Both the position numbers and the translations under genes were made by a program. Positions 12,242 through 24,374 of a DNA stretch of 64,000 nt are shown here, in pieces. Location: positions 14,535,095-14,599,094 of the forward strand of contig NC_063160.1 of the NCBI RefSeq assembly GCF_020921035.1, written 5' to 3'. The notes under the pieces were generated by a model. That model saw nothing but the letters and a program-made list of their open reading frames with translations. It was not told the origin of the DNA and ran no database searches. The stretch comes from Rhodamnia argentea. Its lineage: Eukaryota > Streptophyta > Magnoliopsida > Myrtales > Myrtaceae. Within the stretch, counting starts at the first letter, position 1. Each line of letters opens with the position of its first letter.

Positions 12242-13048
12242 ATGAGCAACCCGCATGACAAGTCGCTCGGCCAGAAGCACGGAGCGAACCCTCGAAATGG
12301 ATCCTCCCGACTCAAAAACGGCATCGCCAATCCTCCTGGCCATCCTCGGGCAAGAGGAGTCGGTGATGGTGACAAGGATGACAACGTTGTTGTGGTTTCT
12401 CGGGGCAATGATATGGCGACTGAAGTGACCAGTTGGGGTTCGAGGGGTTCCGCCCAGCGCGGCGGACCGAGATTTTGGAGGCAACGCAGAGAGCCGGACC
12501 CTCCGCCGGAGGTCATGCAGGCGGCCCGGGTGCTCAGGCGGAGGACGAACCCTAAAATGCCCCAATTCCCGAGGTCGTGCAGCGTGTGCTCCTTGAAGCT
12601 CTATGGCTGGCGGGAGCTGTTCGCGCACATGAAGACACACCCACAGAAAGAGTCTCGGTGCGACATGCGCGAGATCTCCCCGCCACCGGGCTCCCCAGTG
12701 GAGCAGGAGGCTCGCAATCGCGGCAGCAGCGGCAGCGTCGATGGCCAAGAGCTTGCCTCGACTTTACTCCATGTGTCGCTGAGGGCAGATAAGGACCTCG
12801 GGCACCGAGATGCTGCTTTCTCAACGACGGGGAGTCGGGGGAAAGATGTGGCAGTGGCGAGCCAAGGAGCAGGCGGAAGCAGTTCGGCTGCCCGTGCATC
12901 GCCTCCAAGGCGAGGATTGGGCTTCGATTTTGATCTGAACAAGCCACCTCCAGAGAAGGAGAACGATGACGACGACGGCGGTGGCGGTCTGGACTTGGAT
13001 TTGGAAAAGCTGCCTCCGGAGGCGGAGGAACGAGGAGGACCGGAATGA
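12242..13048 (+). CDS. Single C2H2 zinc-finger protein with EAR-like motifs, intronless
   Basis: 268 aa. The first ATG after the TATA box was chosen; the same ATG is kept in the upstream relic. One zinc finger is visible at residues 113-133: C113-x2-C116-x12-H129-x3-H133, with the core YGWRELFAHMKTH. It lacks the QALGGH core of the common plant ZAT/SUP fingers. The C-terminus has two short repeats: DLNKPPPE (residues 231-238), a DLN-type EAR repression motif, and LDLDLEKLPPE (250-260), an LxLxL-type version of the same. They are separated by an acidic/glycine run. The central region is basic, Gly/Arg-rich and probably disordered. Expected role by family analogy is nuclear DNA binding with recruitment of TOPLESS-type corepressors; target genes are unknown. 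The coding sequence is strikingly GC-rich next to AT-rich flanks. I cannot name a close orthologue. Confidence 0.75.
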   Translation: MSNPHDKSLGQKHGANPRNGSSRLKNGIANPPGHPRARGVGDGDKDDNVVVVSRGNDMATEVTSWGSRGSAQRGGPRFWRQRREPDPPPEVMQAARVLRRRTNPKMPQFPRSCSVCSLKLYGWRELFAHMKTHPQKESRCDMREISPPPGSPVEQEARNRGSSGSVDGQELASTLLHVSLRADKDLGHRDAAFSTTGSRGKDVAVASQGAGGSSSAARASPPRRGLGFDFDLNKPPPEKENDDDDGGGGLDLDLEKLPPEAEERGGPE

Positions 13049-14978
13049 TATTTTATGCGAAGATGCATGCATGGGGCAGGCAAGATGAGAAAAGACGTCC
13101 GTTTATTTTGCTAAGATGAGGAAACATTTATGGTATTGCTATTGCATAAGCACAAAACTAAAACATTTTTTTTTGTTATGTAATCTCTTTGGAGGGTCAT
13201 TCGCTTTGATGAGGTTTTGCTCTGTAATTTCTTTGGAGGGTCATTTGTTTTTTTTTTTTTTTTTATGATGATTTTTCATCTTTACAATAGTTTACGGAGA
13301 TTATACAAACCATCAATATGCCAGTGAAAATGGCACGTCCATTGCACGTGAGTAGAGGAGTTTTTCGTTTTCAATTTCTTGTCATGCAATCGGAGAATTA
13401 CTGAGTCCAAGTAAGTCGACGTGCGTCCTAAATTTGTTGTGTTAAGTCTATTCAAATTTCATTATGATCACGTGATGTGTTTATATGGAGGGGGAAGGGA
13501 AATTCTACATTACTCAACAAACATATTGAAAAAAAACGCAAATGTCGAGAACTTTGGATTTGCACTTTGTAGGCTTCTCTGATTTTCTTTTTCAATCACA
13601 TGCATAGGTAGGCCTTCCAAAGTTAGAGGGTAAAAAAGATTTCAAAATAACTGCTCGGACAAAAAAGAATAAATTGCTTGTCCTTAAATACAAAAATCTT
13701 TGATATATATCTAGTCTTAGAAAAAAAAAAAGGAACTTTAAACATAGATATGCAACAATGATAGATAGTAATAACCAAAAAAAAAGGAGAAAAAAATGTT
13801 TGCCAATATATGTCTGCGCAAAACTACGAATTCTCTTAATTTATTTTTTTTTAACTAAGTGGATTTCTTAATCCAGTATATTCTAATTCAATTATTTTGG
13901 TTATGCTTGAATTGATTGTTTTGTTTAGGTTTAACTTGGATAATTGTTTTTAGCATTTGAAGATGTTTAAAAATTAATTCAATCTATTATTAGCATTTGG
14001 AAATAACATAAAAAAATGGAGGGATGACATGTAAATAATCAGTAAGATTGCTGGGCTCAGGGAACATACTGGCTGTTCGAGTAAAGTACCACGTGGCGAG
14101 TACACGAGCGAACTCCTACTCTATATATATGAATTTGAGAATTAAACAAGATAACAGTATAACGGTGTAATCTCAACCGCAAGTATTATTAATAGCAAAA
14201 AAATATAGTAATAATGGCGGGACCCACTTCTGATCTTACAACTAATAATTTACGGTCATACTGTCATGCTAGCAAGACCCGTGTATATATATACATATAT
14301 AAATGTGTGGAAAAATAATTTTATACGCATTTGTTAAGCCAAATATTAGTAGTCCTAAAAAAAACCATTTCTGTTTTTTGTCCTAAAAAAAAAAAAAAAA
14401 ACATTTCTATTAGACAGCAATTTAGAAAAAAAAAAAAGAAAAAGGGAAATTGACAACTGCAGCTGCATCTACAAAGGAGTGGGTCAGCACTGCTACGGTG
14501 ATTATCTGCCACGCATCACTGAAAATCAGTCGTTCAGGTCCGACAACAACGCCAATTTTCTTGCAAGTTCGTTGATCTCTTTCAGTTCTGCCCAAAATCT
14601 CCTCCTTTGTTTTTTTTTTCCAATTTCATTCCCTATCAAAAGAATCCCGTAATTTCTCTTTCCTCTTTTTAGCTCCGTGCAAGCTTGGAAACCGTGGGCC
14701 GACACCCCATGCACACGCTGTAACACCCCCAGATCTCTCAGAAAGTCCGAAACTTTTATGCTCCCCCCGGTCGACTTCGTTGGATCTCTCCAAGAAAGTT
14801 TGAAACTTTCACGCGTCATCTTCGCACAGGTAGGTCCGTTCCAGTCAAAGTTTGGAGCCTGCAATTGGGACGTGCTGTGAATTCTGGTGGCTTTTTGTTT
14901 CGTTGATGGAATTTGAGTTATGGGTTTTGTGTTCATTTAGCTGTTTTTTTCTCCCGTAAGTGAACTCTATTCCCAAGA
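13049..14978. other. AT-rich intergenic DNA and the 5' leader of the SAC phosphatase gene
   Basis: No gene recognised up to about 14.6 kb, only poly-T/A tracts. 14650-14978 probably contains the SAC leader. A good donor, CAG|GTAGGT near 14830, hints at a 5' UTR intron, but no clear acceptor was fixed. A short upstream ORF (14906-14959, 17 codons) ends 19 bases before the SAC start codon. Confidence 0.4.
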
Positions 14979-17900
14979 ATGATGGAGAGAGCGGAGTCTG
15001 AGCAGAAGCTGTACACGCGTATGAGGCTCTGGGAATTCCCAGATCAGTATGTTGTTGAGCCCACTGATGGATCTTGTGGATCCTCTTTAGCGGTTAGTCG
15101 TGTGGATGGGACGATGAATCTGATAGGTGGGTTCACAATTTCAGTCTTCTCTTTTTTCTTCTTTGAAACTTTTGGAAAGGAAATTTCAGCTGGGTCGATG
15201 TCTCTCTCTCTTTGTTCTTTTTCTAACTGTTTATGGTGCGGATATTTTTTTTGCCCCAGATGAGCTTCCGGAATGTGATTCGGTGCGGGTCCCCAAAATC
15301 CGAACCATTTTTGGAGTGATTGGGATGTTGAAGCTTGTGGCAGGTGGGTGTCTGCTTGCAGTTCCTTTGGATCTTTAATTACTTAGAACTGCTTGATACG
15401 TAGGTTCATGTCCTAGAATGAGGGTAATGTTCCTTTCCGTGTGTATGATCTTCATAAATTGAAAAAAGTGATCATAATAGTTGCTATCGCGGTGTTCTTA
15501 GTATACGAATGCGGATTTGTTCTTTCTCGTTCATTCCATGCACCGTGTTACAGAATGGTATTCATCTTGTGTAAGGAGGTAGACCTTTTTCTTCTGGACA
15601 AGGGATTTAGTCAGATACATTTTTGCCTGAGACTGTCTTTTGTTTCCGTTAAAAAAGAAAAAACAAGTAAGTGCAGTATTAATGACGTTAATAGAAATGG
15701 GATTGGAAGTAATTATCGATGTGACGTCTGTAATTTCAATTTCCAAGCTTGTTGGGCCATTCTGGTGATCAGCATATGTGATGCTGGGATCAAGTGTCTG
15801 ATGCTTACCTCCATCTGAACTCTCGTGTTTCTCAAGGGTCTTATTTGCTTGTTATCACCGAACGAGAGGCTGTTGGCGCTTATTTTGGGCATCCTATCTT
15901 CAGAGTGTCATCCTTGAAGGTTTACCCTTGTGACCATTCTCTCAAACATACCCCCAATGAGCAGGTGCGCCTCTGTGCTTCTTTGCCTTTTCTTTTTCCC
16001 TAGTCATGAGTGGTACCACTAACGATGTTCTTGTATGTTTGCAGAGGAGGTTGGAGACCGAATTCTGCGGGCTGCTCAACGTCGCAGAGAGGACTTCTGG
16101 CCTATATTTTTCTTATGACACAAACCTAACGCTGAGGTGACAAACTACCCACTAACAACATATGTTAAATCTCCAGTTGCACATTACAAGTGAAAAACAT
16201 AACTGTGAATATGGAATTGTGTGCACCTACAATTTAAATCATTTGAACAAGACTCAGTTTTGTGGGCCTCTCGGCTTAGAAATGACATGCACCTGGCTCA
16301 AGGAATTGCCAAGGTTATTAAATGTAGTATGTGGAATCAAGAAAACTGAGAATTAGCTCGATAGATACTTTTTTCTTGTGAGTGTCGATGCTAACACATA
16401 GTCCAAATGATACCGCTGTTGATAGGAGACAGAATGATATAAGTGAGGTTATTAGAGATGAAAGAGCACCAATTACATAATTCAATTGAAGATGCAGTCA
16501 AATATAGATGCGGAAGTACAAATTCACTCTTACGGTTTTTTTTTTTTATACCCGCAAGAAGACCCTGTTTAGTTTTGGTCATGATGTTTGTCCTCTTTGG
16601 TTGATTTAGTCCATAAGTAAGGTATATGATGCTGAGGCATTGGGATACTTGACAAAGCGTGCCTTTGATGTGCCAAAACATGGTGACACTTTACTTTTTG
16701 AGTCCATGGATGTTTCTAACCAGGCATTAGTCTTTAATCTGACTCCCCGAGGATAAAGCCAATTTGAACATATCAGTTAAATTATTTTTACAAGAAAGGG
16801 TTTTCAATCCTCCAATATTTGAAGAGCTAACTAGCACTCATAAAATTGTAATAAACAAATGAGTAAGGTTCTTCCAATGTGTATTCTATATTTTTAGATT
16901 TTCGAAGGAACTCCTGGATCTCGTATGGGTAATTTTATACTTATAAGCGTGACAGTTGAACTTTGTTCTTCAGCAGAATTGTGTTGGTTAGATTCCATTT
17001 AACCTGTTTGCTATATGTTTAGGAAATAGGAGTCTTTCTCTGCATTTTATTTCTAACATTCAAATTGAATAGCTTGACGTGGCACACCATCGATAGTAAT
17101 TGCTCAATACGTCTTTTCGTTTTTCTTTCTAGCCCAGTAAAGTTGCTGGTTGGGGTTTTGAACCTCTAACCTTGCCCCTTTTTACATCCCCTACTACTGA
17201 ACTCAATGCTTGATGGTTCCTCGTTTTCTCTTCCTTGGTCATATCTCCTGTTTGACCAAAAGGGCTTGGAAGCATGTTCCACAACAGAAGAAATGCCCTG
17301 TAATTAAACAGGAAGAGTTGTACTGACTACACCATAACAAATCTTAGTGGTACAAAAGTCAGACTCCAGAATTGACACAACCATTTTACTGCTTTTTAAA
17401 TGCTCTCATTAGAATATGAACTTGCTGCTGACATTGATATATGTGGTAGTATGATTGGTAAACTAAGTGATTATTTTGGCCTTTGGCGCTGCCTTGGTGA
17501 ACTTCTATGCTGCAGTGCTCAACGGTTATATGAACTGGGAGATGAGTCCAAGTTGCTTCCTCTTTGGAGACAGGCAAGTCTTCATGTTTTAGTGACTGCG
17601 TTCCCTCTATTACTACAGCATTGATATGTTGAACTCCACCATAGAGTACTGCTTGGTCTTTGACTTAACTCAAGATATCTTCTACAATTTTCCAGACTCT
17701 GCTTGAATTCGAATTTGCTATTCGTTCAAATGCTAAGTCTGCAGAATTTTGTGCCATATCTTTTTTGCACTATAAGTTTTGCTAACCCCAATTTTTTGCC
17801 ACAGGCTGATCCTCGGTTTCTCTGGAATAATTATTTACTGGAATCTCTCATAGATAAAAAGGTTGTAACTCAGATACAAATATGTGATCCAATTATTTTT

Positions 17901-20900
17901 CCGGTACTCATGTATTCTGCATTTTCATGGATCTTGATGCTGACCAATTGTGATTATGCTCTTTGTAGCTCGACCGATACTTGCTGCCTGTTATCCAAGG
18001 GAATATCCTTTCAGTTTTATTCGCTTGCTTTTGCATGAAACTGCACCAAGGCTTGACATACTTTCAAAGCCATGACAAAATGCTGATTTACCCCTCTTTA
18101 CGTTTGAGCTCCTTAACTGATTATCACGCTTTCAGCATTTTCAAGCAGCCATTGGGAAAGACATTGCTGATGTCACATTGATTGCTAGGAGGTGCACGAG
18201 GAGAAATGGTAATTGAAGTCTTTGATTTTGCTCGTCTTCAGTAATATATTTTTTTATTTAGTCTGTCAAATTTGTAACCTTATTCACGATTGATATGTTT
18301 ACCTATAGTATCGTGGTTGAGTATGTAGCTAGATCCCATAAATTTGACCGTGGATGTAGATGAGTAATCCTTTCCTAACACAGTTGTCCGAACCTCAAGC
18401 AAATAGTATGAATACATCACTTGTACTGGTGTAAAAAGATGGTTTTGAGAGTGCTGGAGTGGGAACAAGGGAAGAGAATGCTGCTTTCTTTGGCTGGCGG
18501 TACATGAAGGGAATGCTTAAATGGGTTGCAAGTTGGGAGAATGGTTATATTTCAACTAGTTGCAGATCATTACTAGGTAGTTTTTAGGTGCATGTTCAGC
18601 TAAAAACCATGCTAAACATCTATACCGGACCACCAGAAGTAATCACTTCCTTCTTCGTGATTACTTTACTATGTATACCTTTTGAAATTGTGATTCTGTC
18701 TATCCCATCTCAATAAAATTTCCGTTAGTGGTGAAAATATGGTTATGTATGTGCTCAAGAGAGTGGTAACGATTGCTTTGGCCACCTGAGCCAGCTGGTA
18801 AGTGCTGAAAGATGGCACAATCTAATTGTCAATTGAGGAGGAACTTTCATCAACTAGTGGTTTTCTTTTCTTGGTCAGATCTCTCATTAGATGTGGCTTA
18901 CTTTCCATGTAGCTAGCTTTATAATGCAATATATGAAAATGTCAACACACTGTTTACTACAAAAGCTAACCACACCTTAATGCTTTTAATCATCTTCCTC
19001 AAGGAACCCGAATGTGGAGAAGGGGAGCTGACTCTGATGGTTATGTTGCCAACTTTGTGGAAAGTGAGCAAATTATGCAGATGAATGGGTTCACAGCATC
19101 ATTCATCCAAGTGAATCTCTCTCTCTCCCCCCGTATTGTGTTGAAGAGTTCCTCAGCTTATTGTGAAAGGACAATCATTCATTTAATCTATGCTTGACCA
19201 TACATGATAATCACATAGCTTGATGGCTTAACCTTTAGGGTAAAACTGTTGACAATGTACGTATATAGTGAATTAGACCTTCTCCTAGAGGAATCATGGA
19301 ATATCCTGTTTGCAAGCTTGTAGGGGGATTGTTTCTCTTATTTGATTGGTGATTGGCAACAAAGGCATCGGTATGTGCAGTATTTCCTCAAATGATTTTT
19401 TATGTCACGTTTCCAGATACGAGGCTCCATTCCGTTCATTTGGGAGCAAATTGTTGATTTGACATATAAGCCTAAGTTCGAGATAGTGAAACCTCAGGAA
19501 GCTGTGAGTCTTCTGACCTGTTTTCTGCTTTTATACATTGAACTGTGAAATTGATTGCACTTCTGTTTTTAATTGATCATACGCAGCCTCGAGTTATCGA
19601 GCGTCACTTTCTGGACTTGAGAAAAACATATCGAGCTGTTTTGGCTGTTGATCTTGTCAATAAGGTAACTTTCTTTCCTAGGGCGCTAAAAGATCTACCA
19701 TTGACTGTTGATTAATTAATTATCTGACTTTTTAGGCTACTCTGAGAGTTAAAAGGAATTTACAGTTTAAAGAGTTACTATTTCTAAGCGTCCGTTTGTT
19801 GTAGGAAAACTATTTCCTGGAGATTTTTTTATGACTTTCCGGTGTTTGGATGATGAAAAACTAATTTATGTGCGGTAAACATTTGCATGGACCGAAAACA
19901 ACTAGCCTAGATTGTGGGAAAATGACTTCCCCTTCTAGTAAGAAAGAAATCACTTTCCCTAAACTATCAAACAAATGAAAACTAAACATTTTCTTGGAAA
20001 TGATTTCCATGGTAAATATTTTCCTTTATCATGGGGTTTTAAGTGGAACAAACGCACACTAATTTGCATTTTATTTTATTAGCATGGAGGTGAGGGCCGC
20101 CTATCTGAAAAGTTCGCAAATTCAATGCAGCATATTGTTGGCGACGATGTAAGGTAGAATTTCCTTTTATATCTTTATCCGTCCTCTCATGTATGCTGAA
20201 TATAGTTTTTTTTGCCATCCCGGAATATATTTGTAAATTGTCTAATCTAACTTTTCATTTCATGTAAAATTGCAGATATGTGCAGTTCGATTTCCATCGG
20301 ATTTGTGGGCATGTTCACTTTGAGCGTCTCTCCATTCTCTATGACCAAATTGCAGACTTCCTTGAAAAAAATGGGTATGGTTCATTTTCAGGTACTTGGA
20401 GTCGTAGTTTTGTTAAGGTCAGCGGTTTTAACTTGATCTGTTGTATGAGAAAAGGATATGATACTGATTTTGGCAACGGCTGTCTGATAGATACTTCTAA
20501 TAGAGTGCTAAAGTTGGCAAAATCCATTGCTCTCTCTCTCAGAGAGTATAATTAGATGCATCTACATTTGTTTACATCGATGACCATGTTAAAATTTTCT
20601 CTTCATCAGGATGTACAAGATGCATACTATATCACCGCTCAGCCATATCATTTTTCCTTTTTCTTCTTGTATGCAGCTACTTTTTATTGAACGAGAAGAG
20701 CGAGAAACTTAAGGAGCAACTTGGGGTTGTGAGGACAAATTGCATCGATTGCTTAGACCGTACAAATGTTACCCAGGTATTCCGATTTAATGTTATGGTT
20801 TTGCTTAAACAGCATAGAAAATTCATGTTGATGTAGGATGGTGAGTCCCAAAGCGATCTGATAGAGGACTAGATGAGAAAGCACTGCAAACAATAACTCA

Positions 20901-23900
20901 AAGCGAGTGAATTCCTTTGGGCCTCACACATAAAGCTTCCTTATATACTTTAGGGTTTGTTAGGCATCACACCTAAGAGAAGAGTTGCTCACACATTCCA
21001 AAAGCAAAGACTTGCTAAAATTCAGTAATATTCATCAACTCCATTGGGTAGAAAGAAATGCTAGCTTATATGTAGACTCTTATGAAGAAAGTTACTCCTA
21101 GTTGAAATAGGAAATCTCAATAAAAAGCTTAAATCCTGCCTAAACTTGGACTAATAAACACGATATTTTACTTCAATAGAAAGTAGGAACTCATTGACAT
21201 CCTAACAAAATTGAGATATGAGAATACTAATTCAATTAGAGACGAACCCTGATCCTATAGGACTCTTAGTTGATCTATGAATTGATAAAATGGTTGCTCT
21301 TCACCTGAACTTGGTAAAAAATGTCATTTTTTGAGCAAGTGTCAACTTGTTTTATCTTGTGGGCTTCATCATATGTTCTCTTATTGGATATAGGGTTGTG
21401 CTACAATTGTCAATCCATCCTCTGGTTAGTTTTTTTTTTTTGGTCAAAATCCTCTGCTTAATTAATGATGAGGTGCTCTTGGGCTTGTAACTCGGACCCA
21501 CTGAACTGATCATGATTATTGCTTTTCAGAAATGAACAGTGCTTCCTCTTCTCCGGATTCATAGGATTATTTTTCTTTGAATGTAGTGAGTGTAGAGACT
21601 GAATCGGTTGTCTCAGCCTAGGGACATTAGCAGCTGTTTCTGGCCCTTGTTCCCCTCCCAAGGGTAGGTTATTATGGGATACTCATCCGTGTGCCACGGG
21701 AAACACTACTTCCTATCCTACTTGCATGTGTTAAGCATGCCGCCAGTGTACATCCTGAGCTAGGATTGAACTCTCCATGAGATTTAATGCTAAAATTGTG
21801 CCACTATTGTCAGTGTTTCTGCATTCCTTCTCAGGTTGACATTATTTAGTATATATTCTCTTCTTAATATACATTTAAAGTGAAGCATCTGCTTCTGCGG
21901 TGAAGATTTTGCTTAATTGTTTCAGTAATTTTTGGGCCCCTCTTTTCTAATCTTGATGCTTGCATTATTCGGTTTTCTGACAATGGCATCTTGCAATTGC
22001 AGAGCATGATAGGTCGAAGAGTGTTAGAATGGCAGCTCAGGAGGATTGGTGTATTCGGTGCTGAAGAGACAATTGAGGCACATCCAAATTTTGATGAAAA
22101 CTTTAAGATATGTGAGTGGCTGCACCTCATGTTGGGCTTATTTGCAGCATGACCATGTTCTGTCCTTTTCTTTTACTATGCTAGTTCTACTAACGTGGTT
22201 TGTATATCAATTGACTGTCTGTACATATCGTCTAATAATCTTACATGCTCTCCTGTTATTATAATTACTAGTGTGGGCTAATCATGGGGATGAAATAAGC
22301 ATTCAATATTCTGGTACTCCAGCTCTGAAGGGTGACTTTGTCAGGTACTTTTGATTCAATTAAATATATTTTAATTTATTTTTCTTGCATAGCTTTGGTT
22401 TATTAGTTTGATACTCAATTCAACTTTTCTGTGCTCATTTAAATCCTAATGCCTCGAAGATATGGGCGGCGGACGATTCATGGGATCCTTAATGATGGAA
22501 GGAATGCCCTGGTTCGCTACTATTTGAATAATTTCGTCGACGGAATGAAGCAGGTTTGATGCTCTGTCGATTGCACTATATCTGTGCATGTGCACCTGCA
22601 AATGTGTCCACCAGTTTATCCGGACTGCTTCTTTGACGACCTTGAAACTCTTCACTGATTATATTTTCTCCGAAGGAAGTAATGCATGAATGCTTGCAAT
22701 TTGATTTTCTTCCTAACTTCGGGAATTTGTTCATTCAATGTTGACTGAAATCTTAATTTTCAGAGACAGCAAATTAGTGAAGTACTTCTGATTATCCTCT
22801 TGTGAAGAGAGAGATTCATTATTGTTATCAATTGCTCAATTTCCATGCTAACGGCACTTCTTCTGTAAAATGTTTAGGATGCAATTGATCTGCTTCAAGG
22901 GCATTATATTGTCTCGGTCAGTCGCGATTTAACCACCCCTTCCATTCCATCACAGAAGACGGGCCTTGAGGCTGTAGCTGTAAGTACACCTATTGCCTTT
23001 TGTAGGATTACAATGTTGGCACATGTCCTTTAAGTGATTTTGCCATCGTTCTTTTTCAATAGCTATACCTTTCGTGTATAAAAATCAGTGCTGCTCATGT
23101 TCACAAACTGGAAGTATTAATATGATTTCTGGCTCATGTAGATCAGCATTATGCTTTTTTTTCCTTACCCACGCATTGCTATGTGGATGTTCCTCTGTGA
23201 GACAATTAGGATTAACTTCTGTTGCACGAGTCACATGGTCAGGTTCTAAGGTTGCCAAAGATGATCATCACCCAAAGCCCTTAATGAGCTATGCACCAAT
23301 ATTCAGCCCAAACTAAGGAATATAGTTAACGGAGGTGGATAGATGATATCGGAATTTCTTTTCTTTCGCTACTTGATAAAGGGGATTGAAATTGTTGTTT
23401 AAATGCATCTTGTGGATATTTGGTACCTCCTTTCATGGTACATGGAATATGGCATGTTGTTGTGAAGGTGAAACAATCTTATTTTTAAACCTTTGTGCCA
23501 AAAGTTGTTAAGAGTTGGTTGACCATATTGTCCTTAAAGCTCCTCAACTGTTCCAATAGTAATGAAGATATGCTGATGGACCATGAAATACCATTAATCT
23601 ATGTGCATCAGCACATTCCATGCTTTCATCATCCTATCACGACTATTCTGTCCGCTCTAAAAGCCTTAGTAGCCTGGTGGTCCTTTCCAGATGATCATTT
23701 TCTTCTGATGCCAGTTTAAAAATATCATCTGTCTAAATTTTTCCAGTTGTTCGAGACCGGATTCAACTGCCTCCCTTTCGTTCATGAGAGAGGCTATTGC
23801 TAAATATTCAAATTGCATGGTTACGTTGCGTCTATTATGGATGTCGCATGCTGTACTTCTGATGGCTGACTGATGCTTCTTTTCTCCATTTCAGTCATTT

Positions 23901-24374
23901 CCTCTGGCTTTGTCATTGGTCTTGGTTGGATTCTTTTTCGCAGTCATGTCTTTAAGACGAGGTGAGTTGCTCTTATTTGCATTGGCTCCATTGTCTTAAA
24001 ATAAGCGCTTCATGATGTCTTCCTCAAATTCTTTTGGATAGACTGGTCCAACAGATGCGGCAATGCAGCCTTAGTTTTTACCTGACCGAGAACTCTATAA
24101 CCTTGTTGTTCTATAGTTGTCGGAGTGGGAGAATTGCTATTGGCTCCTCATGCAACAACTATCGCGAGTCGCCTCATTCCTTTCAATTTTCTCTCTTTCT
24201 ACAACAATAAGCTTGTGATTGTAAATCCCGTTCTTTCCTTTTGCAGCTCCTCTTGGATACCGGCACCTGTTCTTTTCTTTGGTTTGGGCGGGAATGTCTC
24301 TTGCGATAGTGGCATTTGTTAAGGCTAATGGCCGGATTTTCTGCAATCGGCCTCGTCTGCACAAGCCTCATTGA
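14979..24374 (+). CDS. SAC7: Phosphoinositide phosphatase, SAC6/7/8 clade (RHD4/SAC7-like), 20 exons
   Basis: Exons: 14979-15126, 15260-15343, 15837-15964, 16045-16136, 17516-17573, 17805-17861, 17969-18002, 18128-18208, 19004-19110, 19417-19503, 19587-19664, 20083-20153, 20276-20374, 20677-20776, 22003-22111, 22272-22344, 22460-22553, 22878-22979, 23895-23961, 24247-24374. All are in phase, giving 598 aa, close to the roughly 600 aa usual for this clade. The SAC catalytic motif is RTNCIDCLDRTN, with Cys397 and Arg403 forming the CX5R signature. Other hallmarks are RCTRRNGTRMWRRGADSDG, FVESEQIM and GSIPFIWEQ. Two hydrophobic segments (about 535-553 and 563-581) anchor the C-terminus, which ends on a basic tail. 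Known clade members dephosphorylate PI4P on ER/Golgi or post-Golgi membranes; Arabidopsis RHD4 affects root-hair growth. Intron 5 is GC-AG and intron 7 is AT-AC (U12 type). Which clade paralogue this is cannot be settled by eye. Confidence 0.93.
17574..17804 (+). other. GC-AG intron (intron 5 of the SAC gene)
   Basis: The upstream exon ends ...LPLWRQ at 17573 and is followed by GCAAGT rather than GTAAGT; the next exon opens with ADPRFLWNN after ...CCACAG. Phase 0 after Gln170. No GT near the boundary restores the family sequence. AG|GCAAGT is the standard form of the minor GC-AG class spliced by the major spliceosome. Confidence 0.85.
18003..18127 (+). other. AT-AC intron, U12 (minor spliceosome) type (intron 7 of the SAC gene)
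   Basis: The 125-base intron starts ATATCCTTTC, an exact U12 5' splice site, and ends ...TTATCAC. A branch-site match CTCCTTAACTGA lies at 18109-18120, with the likely branch A at 18115-18116, 11-12 bases before the AC end. It splits codon 201 as A|GC. Splicing gives VIQGSFQHFQAAIGKD, which restores the family pattern; GT-AG alternatives give a poorer protein. Confidence 0.88.
19798..20059. mobile_element. Tourist-like MITE (PIF/Harbinger type) in SAC intron 11
   Basis: 262 bp flanked by TAA on both sides (19795-19797 and 20060-20062), the target duplication expected for PIF/Harbinger elements. Left end GCGTCCGTTTGTT; right end, reverse complemented, GTGTGCGTTTGTT; the inverted similarity continues inward (ggaaaactatttcc against ggaaaatatttacc). 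Non-coding and removed with the intron. Confidence 0.75.

Noticed and set aside
12139-13083. Several long minus-strand open frames opposite the zinc-finger gene
   Set aside because: They follow from the high GC content of the real gene; no domain, and the plus-strand frame has the zinc finger, EAR motifs and TATA box.
18014-18135. GT-AG alternative for SAC intron 7
   Set aside because: It keeps phase but gives QGNILSHFQ in place of the family pattern, and the donor is poor, while the U12 signals are near perfect.
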